Shown here: positions 55,721 through 64,000 of the stretch, piece after piece
How positions within the stretch are numbered: the first letter of the stretch is position 1
Layout: each line of letters opens with the position of its first letter
NCBI RefSeq assembly: GCF_002865585.1
Contig: NZ_CP025581.1
Coordinates: forward strand, 3,348,001-3,412,000
From: Nocardioides houyundeii
GTDB lineage: Bacteria; Actinomycetota; Actinomycetes; Propionibacteriales; Nocardioidaceae
Reading direction: 5' to 3'
DNA length: 64,000 bases
The notes under the pieces: generated by a model
The model's database searches: none
What the model saw: only the letters and a program-made list of their open reading frames with translations
What the model was told of the DNA's origin: nothing
Translations under genes and position numbers: made by a program

Positions 55721-55751
55721 GTGCGCATCCTCGCAGAGCCCCCCGCTGTGG

Positions 55752-56351
55752 CTACTCGGTGTCGGGCTGGGGGGTCGCGCTGTCCATGCCGCTCATCACG
55801 CACGCGGTCAGCTCGCTGAACAGCCCGCCCTCGCCGCCGGCCATGGCCTCCTCGCCCTCGACCATCACGGTGACGAAGAACTCGCGCAGGTTGTCCTCGG
55901 TCATGGCGTCGGAGACACAGGTCTTGGTCTCCTCGTCCATCGACTCGTCGTCGGCGAAGTCGGCGAGCATCTGCTCACGGAGGTCCACGCCGCACTTCTC
56001 GAAGTTGTCGTAGATCTCCCCGCCCTCGTCCTTGCTGAGCTTCAGCTCGGTGAACTCCAAGCCCTCGGACTCCTTGGCCCACTCCTCGGCGGTGCCGATC
56101 TTCTCGAGCCGGTCCACCCCGATCACGTCGACGAACCCCTCGCTGAAGCAGGTGGCCTGCTTCTTGTCCATCGGGGAGTCCTCGCCCTCCGAGAGCGAGG
56201 TCGCCATCGCCTCGACGTACGGCTGGGCGCTGTCGCTGGTGCCGTTGCCACCGCTGAAGTCGGGCGACTTGTCGTCGTCGTCGCCACCACAGGCGGAGAG
56301 CACCAGGGCCAGGGCGGGCACGAGCAGCAGCAAGCGGGGGCGAGACTTCAT
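55752..56351 (-). CDS. Lipoprotein of unknown function
   Basis: 199 aa. Signal and lipobox LALVLSACGGDDDD (Cys near 21), then an Asp/Ser-rich linker and a mature domain with four cysteines in KKQATCFSEG, FEKCGVDLRE, ETKTCVSDAM and LTACVMSGM, which could form two disulfides. Helical, acidic, no enzyme motif. It precedes hppA's 3' end on the same strand with 114 bases between. Family not recognised by name. Confidence 0.75.
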   Translation of the reverse strand: MKSRPRLLLLVPALALVLSACGGDDDDKSPDFSGGNGTSDSAQPYVEAMATSLSEGEDSPMDKKQATCFSEGFVDVIGVDRLEKIGTAEEWAKESEGLEFTELKLSKDEGGEIYDNFEKCGVDLREQMLADFADDESMDEETKTCVSDAMTEDNLREFFVTVMVEGEEAMAGGEGGLFSELTACVMSGMDSATPQPDTE

Positions 56352-56465
56352 CGAGTGTCCTTGGAATGAGGGATGGGACAGGGCATCGTGCGCGCCCGGC
56401 TTCGCCGATCATAGGGACTGGGTCGAGCCGATGGCAGCCCCTGGGCGATTGTCCGCCGCATCGGC

Positions 56466-58793
<2,328 letters not shown>

Positions 58794-58844
58794 GCGCGTC
58801 CTCCATCGGTTCGCGGTCAGCGATCGAGGCGGAGTCTACGCAGA

Positions 58845-58860
58845 TGTGAGCGCTCTCACG
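58845..58860. promoter_or_regulatory. CRP/GlxR-type site, proximal to hppA
   Basis: TGTGAGCGCTCTCACG matches TGTGAn6TCACA at 9 of 10 defined positions. Starts 52 bases upstream of the hppA ATG. Confidence 0.6.
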
Positions 58861-58864
58861 CGAC

Positions 58865-58888
58865 CTGATGTGACGTGGGTCACATCAG
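58865..58888. promoter_or_regulatory. CRP/GlxR-type site, distal to hppA
   Basis: The core TGTGACGTGGGTCACA (58869-58884) is a perfect TGTGAn6TCACA. The palindrome extends to 10-base arms (CTGATGTGAC ... GTCACATCAG) with a 4-base centre. It lies 20 bases beyond the proximal site. Confidence 0.75.
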
Positions 58889-58982
58889 TTGGGCGATAGT
58901 CGAGCACAACGACCGAACCGCCCGTCCCAACGGGACAGGCGGCGAGGTACGGCGCGGTACGGCGAGGTGAGGCGCGGGCAGG

Positions 58983-59318
58983 TCAGCCGGCGAGGGCGCT
59001 CTGCTGGTCGTCGTGGATCGCGAAGACCTTGGCCAGGCCGGTGATCCGGAAGATCTTCAGCAGTCGGTCCTGGTGGCACACCAGCGCCAGCGAGCCGTCG
59101 TGGGCACGGACCTTCTTCAGGCCGCCCACCAGCACACCGAGACCGGTGGAGTCCAGGAACTCCACGTCTGCCAGGTCGATGACGATGTCGTAGACACCGG
59201 CCGCGACGAGCTCGGTGATCTTGTCCCGCAGCTTGGGGGCGGTGTAGACGTCGATCTCGCCCCCGACCGCGACGACGGTCTTGCCGTCCACATCGCGCGT
59301 CACAAGAGTCAGGTCCAC
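58983..59318 (-). CDS. STAS-domain anti-sigma factor antagonist, BldG-like
   Basis: 111 aa single STAS domain. It begins (GTG) [20 protein letters not shown], close to BldG-type proteins, and carries the phosphorylated-Ser segment [20 protein letters not shown] (Ser near residue 58). GAGGAG lies 8 bases before the GTG at 59318, which decides against the upstream ATG at 59351. In its unphosphorylated form such a protein sequesters an anti-sigma kinase. No cognate kinase is adjacent; the PP2C phosphatase at 25698 is a candidate partner. Confidence 0.88.
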   Translation of the reverse strand: MDLTLVTRDVDGKTVVAVGGEIDVYTAPKLRDKITELVAAGVYDIVIDLADVEFLDSTGLGVLVGGLKKVRAHDGSLALVCHQDRLLKIFRITGLAKVFAIHDDQQSALAG

Positions 59319-59354
59319 GTCGCTTACTCCTCGACCTTCCCGGGGGTTCATGCC

Positions 59355-59371
59355 GGGGACGGTACGTCCCC
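59355..59371. repeat. Stem-loop in the STAS/helicase divergent region
   Basis: GGGGACG-GTA-CGTCCCC has perfect 7-base arms with a 3-base loop. It would sit in the 5' leader of the STAS gene and it directly precedes an ATG at 59372 that I do not use as the helicase start. Confidence 0.5.
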
Positions 59372-59410
59372 ATGCCTGGTGCGCAAGATATCAAACCACG
59401 GCTGGCACCT

Positions 59411-61788
59411 ATGTCGGCGCCACTTGTCACACTTGTGGACGTGACAGTCACAACCACCGGCCTCGCGTCGACCGCGGCCTCGCACATGGGCGAGGTCGTC
59501 TCGCGCCTTGGGCACGTGCCGGGCCGGGAGGACAGGCTGCGCCACGTGCAGGCGCTGCCCCGGCGGGAGGCCGTCTTCGAGGAGTGGCCCGACTGGACTC
59601 ACCCGGTGGTTCGGGCGGCCTACGAGCGTCGCGGGATCACCACTCCCTGGCGTCACCAGGTGGCCGCCGCCGACGCGGTGTGGACCGGACAGCACGTCGT
59701 GCTTGCGACGGGCACCGCCTCGGGCAAGTCGCTGGCCTACCAGCTGCCCGCGCTCTCCCGGGTGCTGGCGCGGCGCGGCTCCCGCGACGAACGGGGCGCC
59801 GGGGTGCTCTACCTCTCCCCCACCAAGGCCCTGGCCAACGACCAGCTGACCGGGATTCTCGCCCTCGACACCGGGGTCCGCGCCACCACGCACGACGGCG
59901 ACAGCACCCGGGAGATGCGCGACTGGGCCCGCGACCACGCCGAGTACGTCCTGACCAACCCGGACATGCTGCACCGCTCGCTGCTTCCTGCTCACCAGCG
60001 CTGGGCCCGGTTCCTGGCCAAGCTGGAGATCGTGGTGATCGACGAGTGCCACCACTACCGGGGGGTGTTCGGGGCGCACGTCGCCCACGTGCTGCGCCGG
60101 CTCCGCCGCGTGTGCGCGCTGTACGGCGCGTCGCCGACCTTCGTGCTGCTCTCCGCGACGGTGGCCGAGCCGGAGGAGGCTGCCCGACGGCTGACCGGTC
60201 TGGACGTGCTGCCGATGACCGCGGACCACTCCCCGCGCGGCGAGGTGTCGGTGGCGCTGTGGGAGCCGCCGCTGACCTCCTTCACCGGCGAGAACGGCGC
60301 CCCGGTACGCCGTGCCGCGTCCTCGGAGACCGCCGACCTGCTCGCCGACCTGGTGGCGGAGGGAGTGCGCACCCTGGCGTTCATCCGGTCCCGGCGCGGC
60401 GCCGAGCAGGTGGCGGTGCGGACCGCGGACCTCCTGGCCAAGGTGGACCCGTCGCTCCCCAGCCGGGTGGCCGCCTATCGCGGCGGCTACCTGCCCGAGG
60501 AGCGCCGGGCACTGGAGTCGTCGCTGCGCCGGGGCGACCTGATCGGTCTCGCCGCCACGAACGCCCTGGAGCTGGGGATCGACATCCGCGGGCTGGACGC
60601 GGTGCTGCTGGCGGGGTTCCCCGGGACCCGTGCCGCGATGTGGCAGCAGATCGGCCGGGCCGGGCGCGACGGGCAGGACGCGCTCGCGGTGCTGGTCGCC
60701 CGTGACGACCCCCTGGACACCTACCTCGTCTCGCACCCGCAGATGCTGCTCGGCGCACCGGTGGAGGCGACGGTCTTCGACCCCGACAACCACTACGTGC
60801 TGGCGCCCCACCTGTGCGCGGCGGCCCACGAGTCGCCGCTGACCGAGGCCGACCTGCCCCTCTTCGGGCCGCAGGCCCGGATCGCGGTCGACGGGCTGAC
60901 CGCTGCCGGCATGCTCCGGCGCCGGCCCCACGGCTGGTTCTGGACCGACCGGAGGAGACCCAGCGACCTCACCGACATCCGATCGACCGGGGGCCAGGCC
61001 TTCCAGCTGGTCGAGGAGGAGAGCGGGCGGGTGGTCGGCACGGTGGACGCGAGCAGCGCGCACGGCACGGCGCACCCCGGCGCCGTCTACCTGCACCGGG
61101 GCGAGACCTGGTTGGTCTCCGAGCTGGACCTGGACGAGCACGTCGCGATGATCGGACGGGCCCACGTCGACTACTCCACCTCCGCCCGGGAGACGACCGA
61201 GATCAGCGTCGTCTCGGAACGGGAGCACCAGCGCTGGGGCGACTGCCGCCTGGTCCTGGGCGAGGTGGACGTCACCCACCAGGTGGTCTCGTTCCTCAAA
61301 CGACGCCAACCCAGCGGCGAGGTGATGGCGGAGGAGCCGCTGGACCTGCCCCCACGGAGCTTGCGCACCACCGCGGTGTGGTGGAGCGTGCCCGACCACG
61401 CGCTGGAGGCCGCGGGACTGGCGACCGCCGAGCTGCCCGGTGCGGCCCACGCCGCCGAGCACTGCTCCATCGGCCTGCTCCCGCTCTTCGCCACCTGCGA
61501 CCGGTGGGACATCGGCGGCGTCTCCACCGCACGCCACCCCGACACCGGGGTGCTCACCGTCTTCGTGCACGACGGCCACCCCGGCGGCGCCGGTTTCGCT
61601 GAGCGAGGGTTCCACGCCGCCCGCGCCTGGCTGACCGCGACCCGCGACACAATCGCGGCCTGCGAGTGCCTCGAGGGGTGCCCCTCGTGCATCCAGTCCC
61701 CAAGTGCGGCAACCAGAACAACCCCCTGGACAAGGCCGGTGCCCTGCGGCTGCTGGAGCTCCTTCTCGGAGAGCCGCACCGCGAGTAG
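59411..61788 (+). CDS. DECH-box helicase, MrfA/YprA-like, helicase/secretion-neighbourhood type (frameshift near 3' end)
   Basis: About 792 aa if repaired. SF2 motifs: LATGTASGKSLAYQLPALSR (I), YLSPTKALANDQL (Ia), VVIDECHHYRGVFGAH (II, DECH), LLSATVAEPEEAA (III), ATNALELGIDIRGLDAVLLA (V) and QQIGRAGRDGQDALAVLV (VI). The C-terminal DUF1998-type part ends in a Cys cluster, CECLEGCPSCIQSPKCGNQN after repair. The CCCC at 61698-61701 is one base short; adding C yields that cluster and a TAG at 61786. Starts at 59372, 59411 and GTG 59435 are possible. MrfA relatives repair DNA; the gene commonly neighbours tad-like secretion genes, as here. Confidence 0.85.
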
Positions 61789-61797
61789 GTTCTACTC

Positions 61798-62091
61798 ATG
61801 GTGCTTCTCGGTCTGGTCTTCGTCGCCGTCGGTGTCCTGGCCATCCTGTCCGCCACCTTCGTCAGCGAGGGCAACGCAGAGCTGCTCGGCATGGACCTCA
61901 GCGCCCTGGCCATCTTCCTGGTGGGCGTCGCCGCAGGCGCCTGCGTGATCTGGGGCCTCAGCATCCTGAAGTGGGGGACCAAGCGCGGGCTCGCCAGCCG
62001 GCGCGAGCAGAAGGAGCTGCGCGAGCTCCACGCCAAGCTCGAGCGCGTGGAGGGTGAGCGCCACGGGGAGCAGCCCACCACCGAGAGCTGA
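61798..62091 (+). CDS. Small membrane protein with coiled-coil tail
   Basis: 97 aa: two hydrophobic helices (LLGLVFVAVGVLAILSATFV; ALAIFLVGVAAGACVIWGLS) then a charged helix REQKELRELHAKLERVEGER that looks like a coiled coil. Start ATG at 61798. TAGGTT, which contains the helicase stop codon TAG, lies 6 bases upstream and could be its -10, giving a leaderless message. Function unknown. Confidence 0.7.
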   Translation: MVLLGLVFVAVGVLAILSATFVSEGNAELLGMDLSALAIFLVGVAAGACVIWGLSILKWGTKRGLASRREQKELRELHAKLERVEGERHGEQPTTES

Positions 62092-62494
62092 ACCTGGATC
62101 CAGGAGGATCCGCACCGGCACCGGAGCCGCTGGGCCCAGCACGGGCGCGAGCCGTCAGGTCACCGCCGTGACCGCGCATCCGCGGCCCCTGGACCGAGAC
62201 CTGGACCGCCAGCTCCTGTCCCGAGACGCTGCAGCCCTGCATCGTGGCGCCGTTGGCGACCACCACCTCCGCGGCTGCGGCGCAGCCGTCCCCACCCTGC
62301 TGGAGGACGGCCGCGCCGGCGAGCGCGCCGAGGTCGGCAGCGGACTGGGCGATCCGGTGCCGGTGCACCATGGTTGCGGCCGTGCTCAGCGCGACGGCCA
62401 CCAGCACCAGCACCGAGACCATGGTGAGGACCAGCATGGACGCCGCACCCCGCGCGTCACGGCTCCGCTCGCGCCCCGGCTCGACCGTGCTCAC
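61958..62494 (-). CDS. TadE-like protein, helicase/secretion neighbourhood (3' end uncertain)
   Basis: Starts GTG at 62494, overlapping the tadE stop (GTGA). The N-terminal part is a pilin-type membrane helix after an Arg/Asp-rich lead (RGAASMLVLTMVSVLVLVAV), then HRIAQSAADLGALAGAAVLQ, matching TIGR03816-type TadE-like proteins. The recognisable domain ends near GGDLTARARAGP at about 62130. The frame then runs without a stop to 61958, overlapping the convergent small gene by 134 bases. Neither alternative frame stops earlier, so the end may be real or another base error. Confidence 0.65.
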   Translation of the reverse strand: MSTVEPGRERSRDARGAASMLVLTMVSVLVLVAVALSTAATMVHRHRIAQSAADLGALAGAAVLQQGGDGCAAAAEVVVANGATMQGCSVSGQELAVQVSVQGPRMRGHGGDLTARARAGPSGSGAGADPPGSRFSSRWWAAPRGAHPPRARAWRGARAAPSARAGWRARAWSPTSGC

Positions 62495-62847
62495 GGCGCC
62501 TCGGTCAAGGTGACCGCCTCCGCCTCCAGCCGGGCTCCGGGCAGTCGGGCGAACAGACCCCCGGGGCCCGCCAGGCGTCCCTGGACCCGGACCACCACGT
62601 GGCTGTCGCTGCGCGAGACGACGATCCGGGACCCGCCCGGAGCCACGGCGTGACCGGCCGCCACCGCGGCGGCCTCGGAGTCGCCGCGCGCCATCGCGCG
62701 CGCGGTCTCCCGGGCGGCATCCACGGTGCGGACCTGGGCCATGGCCACCGCCAGCAACCAGACCAGACCGACCGTGAGCGCCGTCAGGAGAGGCAGCCCC
62801 AGGGCGAGCTCGGCGGTGACCGCGCCACGTTCGCAGCGCCGTCTCAC
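62491..62847 (-). CDS. TadE family pilus assembly protein
   Basis: 118 aa. MRRRCERGAVTAELALGLPL and LTALTVGLVWLLAVAMAQVR make up the TadE pilin-like N-terminus with the ERG-x-x-TAE motif; a beta-rich extracellular part follows. Overlaps the DUF4244 gene upstream by 4 bases (ATGA) and the TadE-like gene downstream. Minor pseudopilin of a Tad/Flp-type system by family. Confidence 0.82.
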   Translation of the reverse strand: MRRRCERGAVTAELALGLPLLTALTVGLVWLLAVAMAQVRTVDAARETARAMARGDSEAAAVAAGHAVAPGGSRIVVSRSDSHVVVRVQGRLAGPGGLFARLPGARLEAEAVTLTEAP

Positions 62848-63032
62848 CCGATGCCCAGCAACGACAGGACGTGGTCGAAGAGGGTCTTGAGGAGCTTGTC
62901 ACCGAACCCGCCGGTGACCAGCTTGTAGAGCACCCCCGCGAGCCCGGCGCCCGCCGCCGTGCCGACGGCGTACTCCGCCGTGGTGATGCCCTGCTCGTCG
63001 GTGCTGCCCTGCTCGTCGTGGAACCTGTTCAT
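62844..63032 (-). CDS. DUF4244 (Flp pilin-like) protein
   Basis: 62 aa. DEQGITTAEYAVGTAAGAGL carries the pilin-like G/TTAEYA processing region, followed by the membrane helix AAGAGLAGVLYKLV and a short amphipathic end. This is the probable major pilin-like subunit of the Tad-type system. The ATG at 63032 follows GAGGTCGC. First gene of a three-gene overlap set with tadE and the TadE-like gene. Confidence 0.8.
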   Translation of the reverse strand: MNRFHDEQGSTDEQGITTAEYAVGTAAGAGLAGVLYKLVTGGFGDKLLKTLFDHVLSLLGIG

Positions 63033-63209
63033 GCGACCTCCCGATGTCGAGCCACGTGGTGTGGCCTGGTGACACCAGCCTCGGGGCGCACCGGGCCCCC
63101 GAGCAGGGCCGGCGCTGCGGCCTGTGGACAGGCGGGCAGGGAGCCCCCCTGTGGAGGACTGGGCGACGATTCCGCCTCTCCACCCGGCCCACAAAGAGGC
63201 CGGTGCGGT

Positions 63210-63584
63210 TCAGTCCGGGCGGTCCACGGCGATGACCGTGGTGGGCTGGAGCACCGCCTCGCTCAGCGCCCGGGACCGCAGTTGGGCGACCTCGGCGTAC
63301 GCCTCGTCCTCGGCCATCGCGCAGAACGCCGCGGGCGAGGGGTACCAGACCAGCATCACCGCGTCCCAGGACCTCTCCCGGTCCGGGACGAGGGCCGGCA
63401 GGCCCTTGCCGAAGAACAGCACCCGCGCTCCCGCCGCCTCGACGAAAGACTCGGCACGGCGGAGGTAGTCGGTGTAGAGCTCCCGTCCGCCCTCGGCGTA
63501 CCGGAGGAGGTTGAGCATCGCGAAGGGCCGGTCGGGCGCCTCGTCCAGGAACTGCTGCAGGTCGTGCGGGGTGGGGTCAACCAT
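63210..63584 (-). CDS. DUF1330-like protein
   Basis: 124 aa ferredoxin-like alpha/beta barrel protein of the DUF1330 type: PFAMLNLLRYAEGG, YLRRAESFVEAAGARVLFFG, WDAVMLVWYPSPAAFCAMAE. GAGGAG lies 5 bases before the ATG at 63584. No cofactor site recognised. It interrupts the usual position of tad ATPase and membrane genes. Function unknown. Confidence 0.7.
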   Translation of the reverse strand: MVDPTPHDLQQFLDEAPDRPFAMLNLLRYAEGGRELYTDYLRRAESFVEAAGARVLFFGKGLPALVPDRERSWDAVMLVWYPSPAAFCAMAEDEAYAEVAQLRSRALSEAVLQPTTVIAVDRPD

Positions 63585-63633
63585 CCGGGCTCCTCGGTGT
63601 CGCGCCACGGGCCGGGCGCCCAGGTGCGCCGCG

Positions 63634-64000
63634 TCAGCCCGTGGCCTGCTCGGAGGAGAGCGTCGCAGGTCGTGGGTCGAGCGCGGCCAGAACCCCTCGG
63701 CGCACCCCCACCGCCACCGTCGCCATCCAGGCCGAGCAGGTGGGCGTGTCCGGGTGCCGGGCCTCCAGCAGCGCGCCGGAGGACAGGCAGCTGATCGCGG
63801 CGTGCACCTGGGCGCTGGCCGGGACGTGGCCCAGGAACCCGTGCGCCTTGCTGGCCCGCCAGCCCTGTCGCGGCACCGCGCGGTGGTCGGCGACCGCCAG
63901 CACGAGCTCCGGCTCGACGGGCCGGTCCAGCAAGGACCGCACCACCGGCAGCGGCAGCTGCGCCGCCTCGGTCATCCGGTCGAGGACCGCGGTCGTGCGC
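63634..64000 (-). CDS. Partial protein of unknown function (5' end beyond window)
   Basis: C-terminal 121 or so residues of a gene that enters from the right edge; the frame is open to 64000 (reading TAVLDRMTEAAQLPLP upstream of an internal Met). Visible blocks are PVEPELVLAVADHRAVPRQG, HGFLGHVPASAQVHAAISCL and TCSAWMATVAVGVRRGVLAA. No signal or membrane segment, no family recognised. Confidence 0.5.
   Translation of the reverse strand, partial: RTTAVLDRMTEAAQLPLPVVRSLLDRPVEPELVLAVADHRAVPRQGWRASKAHGFLGHVPASAQVHAAISCLSSGALLEARHPDTPTCSAWMATVAVGVRRGVLAALDPRPATLSSEQATG

Noticed and set aside
59372..59410. ATG 59372 as helicase start
   Set aside because: It lies directly behind a perfect hairpin with no Shine-Dalgarno; downstream starts are more credible, although the exact one is unsettled.

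Overview
The window reads as chromosome of a high-GC actinobacterium, most likely Nocardioides or another Nocardioidaceae. The evidence is very GC-rich coding sequence with GTG starts, a DUF222/HNH (13E12-type) endonuclease gene, an actinobacterial LexA box, an IdeR/DtxR iron box, CRP/GlxR-type sites, leaderless TANNNT promoters, and a tmk-topA-hppA-STAS-DECH helicase-TadE block of the kind conserved in Actinobacteria. Genus is inferred from gene content and not proven.

Layout. 1-3.2 kb: peptide/nickel-type ABC importer (binding lipoprotein and two permeases, the last cut by the window edge). 3.4-7.3 kb: SOS-linked DUF222/HNH gene, a small membrane protein, and an ECF sigma factor with a membrane-anchored partner. 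7.3-15.0 kb: a phosphonate locus with PhnE, PhnC, PhnD, a deaminating FAD oxidoreductase, a GntR regulator, a PhnX-like hydrolase and an exported phosphodiesterase. Three copies of one inverted-repeat operator sit in front of its three transcription units. 15.0-22.9 kb: a phytoene-desaturase-like oxidoreductase, a fused TreY-TreZ trehalose enzyme and GlgX. 23.0-24.7 kb: a small membrane protein and an orphan YbaB / EspC-like / WXG-like trio. 24.8-31.4 kb: GAF-ANTAR antiterminator, PAS/GAF/PP2C phosphatase, D-aminoacylase-type amidohydrolase and ornithine aminotransferase. 31.5-36.2 kb: five overlapping genes (type III PKS, ICMT-like methyltransferase, FAD hydroxylase, UbiA prenyltransferase, geranylgeranyl-reductase-like protein), a candidate polyketide/isoprenoid lipid operon. 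36.2-41.1 kb: small unknowns, an MFS exporter, a GntP permease, a decayed sulfite-oxidase-like 3' end and an unknown zinc-ribbon protein. 41.2-46.2 kb: a secreted matrixin-like protease, the EfeUOB iron importer under an IdeR box, and tRNA-Thr. 46.3-59.3 kb: TspO, a secreted S33 peptidase, HolB, Tmk, a secreted unknown, TopA, a methyltransferase, a lipoprotein, the H+-pyrophosphatase and a BldG-like STAS protein. 59.4-64.0 kb: DECH helicase, a small membrane protein, TadE-like/TadE/DUF4244 pilus genes, a DUF1330-like protein and a partial unknown.

Caution on sequence quality. Eight genes (sigma factor, its partner, glgX, the reductase at 35.8 kb, efeB, efeO, the S33 peptidase, the helicase) each lack exactly one C/G inside a short homopolymer. 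Adding that one base restores a family-typical protein in every case. I treat these as likely base-calling deletions and annotate the genes as intact across the break. One of them creates a false EfeB-protease fusion. The TreY-TreZ fusion, by contrast, looks real.
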